Of a stretch of 47,044 nt of DNA, positions 33,402-41,357 are shown piece by piece (the stretch's first letter is position 1; each line of letters begins with the position of its first letter). Below the pieces are notes generated by a model. It was not told where the DNA came from. It searched no databases and saw only the letters and a program-made list of their open reading frames with translations. The stretch spans positions 1-47,044 of the forward strand of contig NZ_JAODIX010000063.1 of the NCBI RefSeq assembly GCF_026586675.1, read 5' to 3'. The position numbers and the translations under genes are program-made. This DNA is from Halorubrum yunnanense. Its GTDB lineage: Archaea; Halobacteriota; Halobacteria; Halobacteriales; Haloferacaceae.

Positions 33402-33445
33402 GTCTATTTTCGATGTCCTCCTCGGCCTGAAAGGGGAGGAACCCC
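33402..33445 (-). other. second TnpB-type right-end hairpin
   Basis: On the minus strand this reads CCTCCCC-TTTCAGGCC-GAGGAGG (stem 33417-33439) followed by ACATCG, the same plan as the end at 31420-31442 (CCTCGCGC-TTCA-GCGCGGGGAGG then ATGTC). It points in the opposite direction. The two ends thus face each other across the restriction-modification pair. Confidence 0.5.
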
Positions 33446-33900
33446 AAGCGTTGAGATATTAGGGTTTACACTCCTCCTGTTCTCTCGGTGTGAACCGCCC
33501 GCTCTCACGATCGAACAGGAAGACTCCGGGCCGTGCCAACCAGCCGTTACTCGTATCCCCTGTCGGGGCACTCTGTGTTATTTTCGGCGGATGGTTACGC
33601 TCGCGCTGTACGGGCTCTTTCTGGCCACGAAACCGCCCGTCGATTACGCCGGGTAGGCCCACGCCTCCGCGTTCCTCCCCGGACCGGTCGGATATCTGGG
33701 ACACACGCTTCGTCAGGCGCTCTCGGTCCTGGCTGAATGACGCTCGATGGCGGCAATCTGACCCGTACGCGCCCCGTATTTCGATCACTAATCAGAACCA
33801 TATCCGCGGACTGTCTCGGCCGATACGAACATAAACTCTGACCGAGAGTCCACAGACTCCCACATAAAAGTCGGACTCCTCGCAAGTAGTTCTATGACGC
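33446..33900. other. intergenic region with uncertain open frames
   Basis: About 455 bases with no gene I can support. The best open frame is minus strand 33459-33788 (109 residues), ending RPGVFLFDRESGRFTPREQE, which looks like the tail of a protein, but its first two thirds are Arg/Ser-rich and unconvincing and a plus-strand frame overlaps it. It may be a decayed gene of the accessory patch. Confidence 0.35.
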
Positions 33901-33967
33901 GTGAACTACCCTACCCTACTTCGCTCACCCCATATGGGGTTCGCTCGTTGAGGGTAGGGTAGTTCAC
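33901..33967. repeat. nested palindrome at the 3' end of the thioredoxin gene
   Basis: Perfect 17-bp arms, GTGAACTACCCTACCCT (33901-33917) and AGGGTAGGGTAGTTCAC (33951-33967), enclose a second perfect palindrome ACCCCATATGGGGT (33927-33940). The inner flanks TTCGCTC are direct repeats. The right arm contains the stop codon of the thioredoxin gene. It may be a PATE-like solitary transposon end, a terminator or a cruciform. Confidence 0.85.
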
Positions 33968-34647
33968 TCGCCGTACACGTCCGCGACCCGCTCCGCCAGC
34001 GCCGACGGGTCCGTTCGGCCGGTGATCACGTCCACGGCCGCTCCGTCCTCGAACAGCACGAACGCGGGGGCCGCGTTGACCCCGACCGACTGACAGAACC
34101 CCGGCGAGCGCTCGCCGGCGATTCCACCGACCGCTGCGTCGTCCGGGAACGCCGCCAGCACCTCGTCGAGCTCCGCTTTCATCGCCTCGCAGGGGTCACA
34201 GAACAGCTTCCAGACGGTGACGACGCACCGCTCGTGCTCGTCGACGAAGGAGTCGTAGCTCTCGTCGTCGAGGTGTTCGACCCCGTCGGGGACCGGCGTC
34301 TCCGGTCCCAACTCGGTCGCCATCTGTGCCATCGCGGTCAGTTCGGGGGTCGCGTACGAGCCGTCGACGTTCGACCGGAGCGTCAGGAACGTGGCGAACT
34401 CCTCGCGAGAGACATCGAGTTCCGCGACCCGGCTCGCGGCCTCGGCCGCCGAGTCGAGACCGAACACGTCGGCGACGGACTCGTGGAACTCGTCGTCGGG
34501 CATCGCGACGTACGTGTCGTAGTACACCTCCCGGTCGGCCTCGAACGCCTCGGTCGTGGCCACCTCGTCCGTTCCCTCGTCGATGCGAACGACGCCCTCG
34601 TCGCGGAGGTCGTCGAGTAGCGCCTCGGGGGATAGCGCGTCCGCCAT
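33964..34647 (-). CDS. thioredoxin-domain protein with N-terminal helical extension
   Basis: A 227-residue protein from the ATG at 34647 (a GTG nine bases upstream is an alternative). Residues 1-120 are an acidic helical domain with no recognised family (EALLDDLRDEGVVRIDEGTD and onward). The thioredoxin part begins near residue 125 and has the redox motif LFCDPCEAMK (C150, C153) and the cis-Pro segment GVNAAPAFVLFEDG. It probably acts as a cytoplasmic disulfide reductase or sensor. The ATG lies one base after the livF stop, so it may be co-transcribed with the transporter operon, an uncommon neighbour. Its stop codon lies inside the nested palindrome. Confidence 0.82.
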   Translation of the reverse strand: MADALSPEALLDDLRDEGVVRIDEGTDEVATTEAFEADREVYYDTYVAMPDDEFHESVADVFGLDSAAEAASRVAELDVSREEFATFLTLRSNVDGSYATPELTAMAQMATELGPETPVPDGVEHLDDESYDSFVDEHERCVVTVWKLFCDPCEAMKAELDEVLAAFPDDAAVGGIAGERSPGFCQSVGVNAAPAFVLFEDGAAVDVITGRTDPSALAERVADVYGE

Positions 34648-34648
34648 C

Positions 34649-35392
34649 TCAGACACCGAGGTACTTGTCGCGCGTTTCTTGATCCGCCTGGAGCTCCTCG
34701 GCGGGCCCCTCGAAGACGACCTGGCCGCGGTCCAGCACGTAACACCGGTCGGCGATCTTCATCGCGGCCACGGCGTTCTGTTCGACCAACAGTATCGTGG
34801 TGCCGGCCTCGCTGATGCGACGGATCGCGTTCTCGACGGCCTCGATGATCTGCGGGGCCAACCCCTCGTACGGCTCGTCGAGCATCAGCAGGTCGGTGCT
34901 CTGGTGGAGCGCCCGGGCGATCGCGAGCATCTGCTGCTCGCCGCCCGACAGCGTCCCCGCCTTCTGCGTGCGCCGCTCGTCGAGCCGGGGGAAGTACTCG
35001 TAGATGTCCGACGTGGACATCCCGTCGTCGCGGAAGTCGAGATCTCGCCCCAGCGTATTCGCTTTGTTGCGGACGGTGTCCGCGAGGTGGAGGTTCTCGG
35101 CGACGGTGAGGTCGGAGAACACGCGCCGTTCCTCCGGGACCAGCGAGATGCCCCTGACGGCGATGTCCTCGGGCGGCTCGTCGGTAATGTCGACCCCGTC
35201 GAACCGGATCCGACCGCTTCGGACGTCCGGCGGCGTCGCCCCCGAGATACACCGCAACGTCGACGTCTTCCCCGCACCGTTGCGCCCCAAGAGAGCCGTG
35301 ATCTCGCCGTCGTCAACGCTCAGCGACAGGTCCTGGATGATGTGGCTCTCGCCGTAGTAACCGTCGATCGCCTCGACGTCGAGCAGCGTCAC
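34649..35392 (-). CDS. livF: branched-chain amino acid-type ABC ATPase LivF
   Basis: A 247-residue ABC ATPase. Walker A is GRNGAGKTS (residues about 35-43), the signature LSGGEQQ is near 146-152 and Walker B is LLMLDEPYEGLAP. LivF-specific features are SLVPEERRVFSDLTVAENL and the short C-terminus YLGV. It works as one of two motors with LivG. Its start overlaps the livG stop by four bases (ATGA). The substrate may be branched-chain amino acids, amides or urea; the family does not fix it. Confidence 0.92.
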   Translation of the reverse strand: MTLLDVEAIDGYYGESHIIQDLSLSVDDGEITALLGRNGAGKTSTLRCISGATPPDVRSGRIRFDGVDITDEPPEDIAVRGISLVPEERRVFSDLTVAENLHLADTVRNKANTLGRDLDFRDDGMSTSDIYEYFPRLDERRTQKAGTLSGGEQQMLAIARALHQSTDLLMLDEPYEGLAPQIIEAVENAIRRISEAGTTILLVEQNAVAAMKIADRCYVLDRGQVVFEGPAEELQADQETRDKYLGV

Positions 35393-36147
35393 TCCTCGAC
35401 ACCTCCGAGATACGCTTCCTGGACGGCCGGATCGTTTTGTACTTCCTCCGGCGTCCCCGTGGAGATGACCGATCCGCGGTTGAGAACGACGATACGGTCG
35501 GAGATGTCGAAGACGATCTCCATGTCGTGCTCGACGAGGAGGAACGTCAGGTCCAGTTCGTCTTTCACCCGCTTGATGAGCTCGACGGTCGACTGCGTCT
35601 CGTCGGGCGACATCCCGGCGGTCGGTTCGTCCATCAGCAGCATGTCCGGTTCCGCGGCGAGCGCGATGCCGAGTTCGAGGCGGCGCTTGTTGCCGTAGTC
35701 CAGACTGTCCGCCTGGGTCTCCCGCTCGCCGTACAGCCCGACCGATCTGAGAACGTCGTTCGTCAACTCCTCGACCGCCGGGTAGCTGTTCCGGTGTCGG
35801 AAGAAGTTGACCCGGAACGACCCGTGTTCGGCGGCTAACGCGGCGATAGTCGCGTTCTCCTTGACGCTCAGTTCCGGGAAGACCGAGGCCGTCTGGAACG
35901 ACTTGCTCATGCCCTGTTGGACGACCTCGTGGGGGTCCATTCCGACGATGGACTCCCCTTTGAACGAGACGTCGCCGTAACTCGGTTCCAGCCGTCTGGT
36001 GACGAGGTTGATAAGCGTCGATTTCCCCGCCCCGTTGGGACCGATGAGGCTTACGCCCTCGCCCTGTTCGATCTCCATGTCCACCTCGTCGACCGCTGTG
36101 AGACCGCCGAACTGCTTCGTGAGTTGTTCAGTTTGTAGAAGCGTCAT
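35389..36147 (-). CDS. livG: branched-chain amino acid-type ABC ATPase LivG
   Basis: A 252-residue ABC ATPase. Walker A is GPNGAGKST, followed by the LivG hallmark GMDPHEVVQQGMSKSFQTASVF. Walker B appears as MLLMDEPTAGMSPDE and the switch His in LLVEHDMEIV. The expected LSxGQ-like signature is replaced by SLDYGNKRRLELGIALA, the usual variant of LivG. It overlaps livM and livF by four bases each, so all these genes are translated in a coupled way. It pairs with LivF under the permeases LivH and LivM. Confidence 0.92.
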   Translation of the reverse strand: MTLLQTEQLTKQFGGLTAVDEVDMEIEQGEGVSLIGPNGAGKSTLINLVTRRLEPSYGDVSFKGESIVGMDPHEVVQQGMSKSFQTASVFPELSVKENATIAALAAEHGSFRVNFFRHRNSYPAVEELTNDVLRSVGLYGERETQADSLDYGNKRRLELGIALAAEPDMLLMDEPTAGMSPDETQSTVELIKRVKDELDLTFLLVEHDMEIVFDISDRIVVLNRGSVISTGTPEEVQNDPAVQEAYLGGVEE

Positions 36148-37235
36148 GACTCGTCACCTCCGGTGACCTTGTCACGCAGATACTCGATACCGCCCCAGAT
36201 GCCGTCGGGGAAAACGACGACGGCGACGACGAACACGATCCCGAGGATGAGATGCCAGAACGAACCGAGCGTTTCGAACCCGCTGACGATGTTCTCGATG
36301 TACAGGTACAGGCCGGCGCCGAACAACGGCCCGAACAGCGACCCGACACCGCCGAGCACGGTCATGATGACGATCGCGCCGGACTCGGTCCAGTACAGCG
36401 ATCCCAGCGGCACGTAGTTCCCTTCAATAGCGAACAGGCTCCCGGCGATACCGGCGAAGGCGGCCGAGATGATGAACGCCATCAGCTTGTACCGCCAGAC
36501 GTGCAGGCCGACGAACTCGGCCCGTCGCTCGTTCTCCCGGATCGCACGGAACACGATTCCGTACGGCGAATGCAGGATGCGATTCGCCATCGCGACCGAC
36601 AGTACGGTAACGACGGCCACAAACACGTACAGCATGTTGTCGACCGCGATCGATAACGGGAACGGGACTCCCCCGTGAAGGTCGATGACGCCCAGTAACG
36701 GGGCGATGGTGACCGACGTGAACCCGTTCTCACCGTTCGTGAGGAACGCGAGCGGCGACGCCGCGAGGTAGAACGCCATCTGGCCGAACGTCAGCGTGAG
36801 GATGGCGAAGTAGATCCCGCCGCGCCGCAGCGACAGGAAGCCGACGACCCACGCCAGCAACACCGCGAACACCGTGCCGGCAAGCAACACCAGCAACGGT
36901 TGGCTGCTGACGCTCGCACTGAAGATACCGGCCGCATAGGCCGCACCCCCCCAGAAGACGGCGTGACCGAACGACAGCAGTCCGGTGTACCCCAGCAGGA
37001 TGTCGAACCCGACGGCGAAGATGCCCCAGATGAGCATCAGCGTCGCGAGCTGCGTGTAGCCGTTGAGGAGGTTGTTGAAGATGAACGGGAAGACGAGTAC
37101 GCCGACGATCGTTATCAGTACCGTCGAGCTCTCCCGTTCGCGGAACCTCGACAGTCGAGCTGCGAACCCGTCGCTGACGTCGGCGCCCGATTCGCTCGCC
37201 GCCGCCGGTGTCGCGTCGCGTGGCTCGTCGCTCAT
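36144..37235 (-). CDS. livM: branched-chain amino acid-type ABC permease LivM
   Basis: A 363-residue permease. A hydrophilic N-terminus (about 45 residues, acidic and variable) is followed by about nine membrane helices, with the LivM pattern GYTGLLSFGHAVFWGGAAYAA, YGIVFRAIRENERRAEFVGL (coupling helix) and GGVGSLFGPLFGAGLYLYIE. The start at 37235 overlaps the livH stop by four bases and gives a more normal length than the longer open frame. It forms the heterodimeric pore with LivH. Confidence 0.9.
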   Translation of the reverse strand: MSDEPRDATPAAASESGADVSDGFAARLSRFRERESSTVLITIVGVLVFPFIFNNLLNGYTQLATLMLIWGIFAVGFDILLGYTGLLSFGHAVFWGGAAYAAGIFSASVSSQPLLVLLAGTVFAVLLAWVVGFLSLRRGGIYFAILTLTFGQMAFYLAASPLAFLTNGENGFTSVTIAPLLGVIDLHGGVPFPLSIAVDNMLYVFVAVVTVLSVAMANRILHSPYGIVFRAIRENERRAEFVGLHVWRYKLMAFIISAAFAGIAGSLFAIEGNYVPLGSLYWTESGAIVIMTVLGGVGSLFGPLFGAGLYLYIENIVSGFETLGSFWHLILGIVFVVAVVVFPDGIWGGIEYLRDKVTGGDES

Positions 37236-38170
37236 GCGACGTCCACCTCCGAACCGAGGAGCCCCTGCGGACGCACCAACAGGATGACCGCGGCGAGGGC
37301 GTAGATGCCGACCTGGCTCCACGCGGCGTAGCCGGTTTGGATGAGCGCCACCTGCAGCGTGCCGAGCATTAGCCCGGCCACCACCGCGCCCTCGATCTTC
37401 CCGACGCCGCCGATAACGACGGTCAGGAAGGCCGGCACCAACTGTTCGGTGCCGATGTTGGGGTTAACGTTCGCGAGCGGCCCGCCGACGACGCCGGCCA
37501 CGCCGGCGAGCGCGGCACCGATCCCGAAGACGACGAGATAGGGGCGGCTGAGCCGGATCCCCAGCAGCCGGACCATTTCCTCGTCGAGCGTCCCCGCTTG
37601 GACGATGAGTCCGAAGTCGGTGTACTCGACCAGCGCGTACACGCCGATCACGAGCACTGCGGTAATCGCGATGACGCCGAGGCGCCATCGCGGGAAGTTC
37701 CCGATGATCGGCAGCGAGATCGGCCCGGACGCCCACCCCGGCTGCGGGAACGGTTGGCTGCTCCCGCCGAGCAGCGCTCGGAGCAGCTCCTGAACGATGA
37801 CCGCGAGCCCGAACGTGACGAGAATCTGGTCGGTGTCGGGTCGGTCGTAGAACGACCGGGCGACGAACCGCTCCATCAGGATGCCGATGATGAACACGAT
37901 GATCGGCACCAGAACGAGCGCGGCGGTGAACCCGAGGCCGATCCCGTACGCTTCGATCCCCCAGTCCGCGAGCTGTCCGTTCGACAGGGGGACCTGCCCG
38001 GTGATGAACAGCCCGAGGTACGCGCCGATGAGGTATAACGCTCCGTGGGCGAAGTTAACGAATTTGAGCGTCCCGAGGATGATCGACAGCCCGACCGCCA
38101 GCAGGACGTATATCGCTCCCTGTTGCAGCCCGTTTAACAGGATTGTTAGTATATCTGCAAGCACCGTCAC
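37232..38170 (-). CDS. livH: branched-chain amino acid-type ABC permease LivH
   Basis: A 312-residue permease with about eight helices. Diagnostic parts are LNGLQQGAIYVLLAVGLSII near the start, VNFAHGALYLIGAYLG, and VIGGVGKIEGAVVAGLMLG near the end. It lies 136 bases downstream of the binding-protein gene. That gap is GC-rich and without a clear promoter, so it may simply separate the highly expressed binding protein from the rest of the operon, as in many ABC operons. Confidence 0.92.
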   Translation of the reverse strand: MTVLADILTILLNGLQQGAIYVLLAVGLSIILGTLKFVNFAHGALYLIGAYLGLFITGQVPLSNGQLADWGIEAYGIGLGFTAALVLVPIIVFIIGILMERFVARSFYDRPDTDQILVTFGLAVIVQELLRALLGGSSQPFPQPGWASGPISLPIIGNFPRWRLGVIAITAVLVIGVYALVEYTDFGLIVQAGTLDEEMVRLLGIRLSRPYLVVFGIGAALAGVAGVVGGPLANVNPNIGTEQLVPAFLTVVIGGVGKIEGAVVAGLMLGTLQVALIQTGYAAWSQVGIYALAAVILLVRPQGLLGSEVDVA

Positions 38171-38306
38171 GTGTGAGATTCCTCGTCGAACGTCGTTTTC
38201 GACCGGTCAGCGGTCCTGTCCGCGGGACCTCCTGTACCGGGGAGCGCGGCTCCGTGCAGCGTCCTCCCCGAGGCGACCCCGTGCTGTTCAGCCGGCTCGT
38301 CGACCA

Positions 38307-39689
38307 TTACTCGTCACCGTACTCTCCGAGTTCGCACTCGGCGGCCGGCCCGGAGTCACAGGCGTATCCGACGTCGTCTCTGGACGTAACCTGGACGAGA
38401 TCGATGAAGTTCCCGTCGGACTGTTCGCTCTCCGGCAGCCCCCGTGCGACCGGAATCGATCGCTGCGCCTGGTGGTCGCACGCGCGCATCGTCTCCTGAC
38501 CCAGACCGACGTTGTCGTACTCGTAGTCCTCGAGCTCGCGGATGACCTCGGGCGGGTAGAACGTGCCCGCTCGCTCGGCCGCGGCCGCGTACTGCAGCGT
38601 CTGCGCGTAGGCGAGCTGGGCCGGTCCGGAGGGGACGCGGTCGTACTCGTCTTCGAACGCCGTGGTGAAGCTGTTCGAGGCGTCGTTGTCGATCTGTGAG
38701 TCCCACGCGATCGTCCCGAACACGCCTTCGATGGATCCGCCGGCCGCCTGTGCCATCGGTCGGTTGTACAGCGGAACGACGATTTCCATGTCCTCGTCGA
38801 GGCCGGCGTTGACGGCTTGGGAAACGGAGTTCGCGCCGTCGAGACCGTAGTGGTCGAGCAGGAGCACGTCTGCGCCGCTGTTCGCGGCCTCCGAGAGGTA
38901 CGAGGAGAAGTCGCTGGTCCCCAGCGGGGTCGGCACGCTGTTGAGTTCCTCCCACCCGACGTCCGAGAGGAACTGGTTCATCGACTCCTGAACGGTCTGG
39001 CCCCAGGAGTAGTCCGCGTACAGCTGGTAGAAGGTGTTGTCGGAGCCGTACTCCTCTTCGAGCACCGGCGCGAGCGCCTGTCCCGTCATGTACGCGTTGA
39101 ACATCTCACGGAACCCGTACCGGACGCAGTCCTTCCCGGTGGTGTCGTTCGAGTGGGTCAGGCAGGCCATGAACATGACGTTCTCCTGCTGACAGAGGCC
39201 CTGCACGGCGATGGCCACCGCGCTCGACGAACCGCCGGAGACCATCACGGCGTCGTCGCGGTTTATCATCCGCTGTGCGGACTGCCGGGCGGTGTCGGCG
39301 TCGGTCGCCGTGTCGCCGTTCACCGAGTCGACCGTGTAGCCGAGAACGCCGTCGCCGCTGAGGTCCTCGAAGTCCTCTATCCAGCCGCCTCCGTTGTTGA
39401 GGTGCTTCTTCGCCAGCTGGTACGCTCGGAGCTCGTCTTGCCCCTCGGACGAGTACGGGCCTGACTGGGGAACGTTGAATCCGAACGTGACCGTGTCGCC
39501 TTCGACTGGGAAGTTCCCGAGCGCGGGGTAGCTGTCGCTGTCACCGCCGTCACCGCCGTCACCGCCGCCCCCGCCGCCGTCGCCACCGTCGCCCGAACAA
39601 CCGGCTAAGCCGGCGATGCCCACTGTGCCCGCGGCACCTGTAGTTTGCAACAACTGTCGTCGACTCACCGAGCTGCCATTGGTTGGCAT
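38307..39689 (-). CDS. livJ: branched-chain amino acid-type ABC substrate-binding lipoprotein
   Basis: A 460-residue periplasmic-binding-protein-type I receptor. It has a twin-arginine signal (SRRQLLQTTGA, RR at 10-11) and a lipobox LAGC with C31, then a Gly/Asp linker that varies in length (GDGGDGGGGGGDGGDGG). The mature part is of the Leu/Ile/Val or amide-binding kind (FPVEGDTVTFGFNVPQSGPY). It is probably exported by Tat and lipid-anchored outside the cell. The start at 39689 was selected because the upstream in-frame sequence has no signal features and overlaps the promoter. Confidence 0.9.
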   Translation of the reverse strand: MPTNGSSVSRRQLLQTTGAAGTVGIAGLAGCSGDGGDGGGGGGDGGDGGDSDSYPALGNFPVEGDTVTFGFNVPQSGPYSSEGQDELRAYQLAKKHLNNGGGWIEDFEDLSGDGVLGYTVDSVNGDTATDADTARQSAQRMINRDDAVMVSGGSSSAVAIAVQGLCQQENVMFMACLTHSNDTTGKDCVRYGFREMFNAYMTGQALAPVLEEEYGSDNTFYQLYADYSWGQTVQESMNQFLSDVGWEELNSVPTPLGTSDFSSYLSEAANSGADVLLLDHYGLDGANSVSQAVNAGLDEDMEIVVPLYNRPMAQAAGGSIEGVFGTIAWDSQIDNDASNSFTTAFEDEYDRVPSGPAQLAYAQTLQYAAAAERAGTFYPPEVIRELEDYEYDNVGLGQETMRACDHQAQRSIPVARGLPESEQSDGNFIDLVQVTSRDDVGYACDSGPAAECELGEYGDE

Positions 39690-40106
39690 GCTACACACGG
39701 TGGTCTGATCTATCATAATAGTTTGGAATAATGAAACGGAAATTCCACATATGAGGGGACGAAAATAATATCCGATGCTAAACCGTCCGCGGGATGAAAA
39801 CACGATATACTAAGTTTAAAAGACAGTTACCAATCGTCTTCGCTCAGAAACACCTTGGAGCGGACCAGGGAATCACGTTCGCAGTGACCGGAGGCCGATC
39901 AGCGCGGAGCGCTGCGGCGGTTCGGGGGAGAGAGCGATAGCTTCAACACTCCCGAGGTTGTGTTCATTTATATACCCGGCACGACCGTAATCGAAGCAGT
40001 CTCGGTGTAACTCACCCGAGACACGGTGAGATGCGCCGGGTTAGCGCGACTCGCCTCCACAGGCGCCGGACTCGCGTGACGTATCGGAGACAATCGAAAC
40101 CACAGC
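39690..40106. other. intergenic region with plus-strand TATA-like boxes
   Basis: About 415 bases without a supported gene. It holds the livJ promoter (minus strand TATTATGATA near 39709-39718). On the plus strand there are two good TATA-like boxes, AGTTTAAAAG near 39811 and CATTTATATACC near 39965-39976. After the second, GTCTCGG (39999-40005) pairs with CCGAGAC (about 40015-40021) as a hairpin. A short RNA from 39995 onward is possible. Base composition drops sharply near 40,200. Confidence 0.4.
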
Positions 40107-40158
40107 GGTGGGATGGCAGAGTGGCCCATTGCGCTAATCTTGACAGATTAGCCCCACC
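40107..40158 (+). other. tRNA-like three-stem fold, probable tRNA relic
   Basis: GGTGGG (40107-40112) pairs with CCCACC (40153-40158). Inside, ATGG-CAGAGTGGC-CCAT (40113-40129) mimics a D arm, and CTAATCT-TGAC-AGATTAG (40134-40151) stands where an anticodon arm would be, but with 7 bp and a 4-base loop. GGCAGAGTGG resembles the D arm of serine/leucine tRNAs. There is no T arm or normal acceptor end, so it is not a working tRNA. It lies at the border between core and AT-rich sequence, next to an integrase relic. Confidence 0.5.
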
Positions 40159-40501
40159 CTCCAAGCACCTACCCCCCGCAGATTGCCGATACAAGCTCTC
40201 TAAGTGCAACTATCTCAACCCAACGGTATAAAACCACAGGAACACTAATCTGACATTATGTGCGGCTATATTGAAAATGACCCCCACATTTTGAGTTAGA
40301 AGTGGGCCGATTTTCCAGCGTCATAGAGCGCGTCATCCGGATTTCATCAGTCTACACTCGTAGAGAATACAGAGATCATTTGAGATACACGACTCTGAAA
40401 TCCTTGAGCAGTGATATGTTTTGGAGTGCGTGCTGACTATAGAGCGTGAATACAGCAGCAAGTCCGGTGATTGTATTACTCAGTAGCGGATAGACATAGC
40501 A
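40159..40501. other. AT-rich intergenic region upstream of pilin gene 1
   Basis: About 340 bases with no gene seen. An imperfect inverted repeat AAAATG (about 40273) and CATTTT (about 40287) surrounds ACCCCCA. The region carries the start of the visible drop in GC content. Confidence 0.4.
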
Positions 40502-41041
40502 ATGAATCAGCAGGATCGTGCTGTCACACCTGCTATTTCGACTATTCTTATGGTCGCAATTGTCGTTATTTTAGCTGCGGCAGTCTCTGTGTTTTTTCTC
40601 GGTGTGGTAGAAGATGTTAATGAACCTGCGCCGAATGTCGCGGATACAACTGGTGAGTTTGTCATTGACGAGGAGGACGCCGGGGACAATCAGATCGTCC
40701 GAATTACACATTTGGGTGGAGATAGCGTTGCTATGGAAGAAATCGAAATTATTGTTCGGGCAGATGCCTCTGGCGACGATGATTTTCCCAAAGAGGCTCG
40801 GTTGATTAATTTTCCGAACCCTGATGAAGATGACCCTGATAATATAATAGATTCTGGAGAGAGTAGTGTTGGGTTTGAAAAATGGGCTGCGAGCCGTACG
40901 ATTGAATTCCGAATAAACACAGGCGACGCTGACTTTCGTGTTGATGATAATAACACTGGCCCAGAAGCCGATACACTCGAAGTAATCATCGTACACACTC
41001 CATCGGACGCGATCATCTCGAAAAACACATTCACTCCATAG
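40502..41041 (+). CDS. type IV pilin-like protein 1
   Basis: A 179-residue secreted pilin. The class III signal has a short charged start MNQQDR followed by the hydrophobic segment AVTPAISTILMVAIVVILAAAVS, which prepilin peptidase (PibD) would cut near the start of the hydrophobic stretch. The remaining 140 residues are acidic and beta-rich and end in HTPSDAIISKNTFTP. The hydrophobic domain differs from the strongly conserved one of the two pilins at 43.7-44.6 kb, so it may form another filament type. The AT-richer codon use marks it as accessory. Confidence 0.85.
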   Translation: MNQQDRAVTPAISTILMVAIVVILAAAVSVFFLGVVEDVNEPAPNVADTTGEFVIDEEDAGDNQIVRITHLGGDSVAMEEIEIIVRADASGDDDFPKEARLINFPNPDEDDPDNIIDSGESSVGFEKWAASRTIEFRINTGDADFRVDDNNTGPEADTLEVIIVHTPSDAIISKNTFTP

Positions 41042-41357
41042 TGTTAAGAAGGTACCCAGCACACACAAGTTGGATCGGATATTTTCAGTGCTACATACGC
41101 GCCCGCTATTCAGCAGGCCGTTTGTATCAGCCGCTGAGGATTTCAACAAATCCAGATACACACACTTTGAGCAGGCCGGATCAATCCGCCGGGAGTCGCT
41201 ACTTTGCGGGCAAACGAGGAAGGGATTCACAACGCGAAAGAACAGCTCCGACACAAGCAGATTGAGACGACGGAACGTTACGTCAACGCCGGAGTAGAAC
41301 AGCGAGGGAAGATGGCCGACTCCAAGTGGTGAAATAGAAACTACTGTTCCAAATGAG
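41042..41357. other. 316-base interval between pilin 1 and the HTH gene
   Basis: No intact gene. The second half holds the C-terminal remnant of an integrase (see 41171-41332). The first 130 bases show no clear signal. Confidence 0.5.
41171..41332 (+). pseudogene. C-terminal remnant of a tyrosine-recombinase integrase
   Basis: An open stretch of 53 codons with no start, directly preceded by an in-frame TGA at 41168, encoding a typical integrase tail: ANEEGIHNAKEQLRHKQIE then TTERYVNAGVEQRGKMADSKW. The RHKQIETTERY segment matches the final active-site box of tyrosine recombinases, in which the His/Lys region precedes the nucleophilic Tyr (Y in TERYV). The catalytic His-x-x-Arg box upstream is degraded (PPGVATLRAN). 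It is likely the trace of an integrated plasmid or virus. Confidence 0.7.

Noticed and set aside
33490-33834. A plus-strand frame in the gap upstream of the restriction enzyme gene
   Set aside because: It overlaps the equally weak minus-strand frame, has basic composition and no motif; neither was called as a gene.
40107-40158. A functional tRNA gene
   Set aside because: There is no T arm, no proper 7-base anticodon loop and no normal acceptor stem, so it is listed only as a tRNA-like relic.
41041-41297. Two overlapping plus-strand open frames after pilin 1
   Set aside because: They are out of frame with the recognisable integrase tail (41171-41332), which is the better explanation for this sequence.
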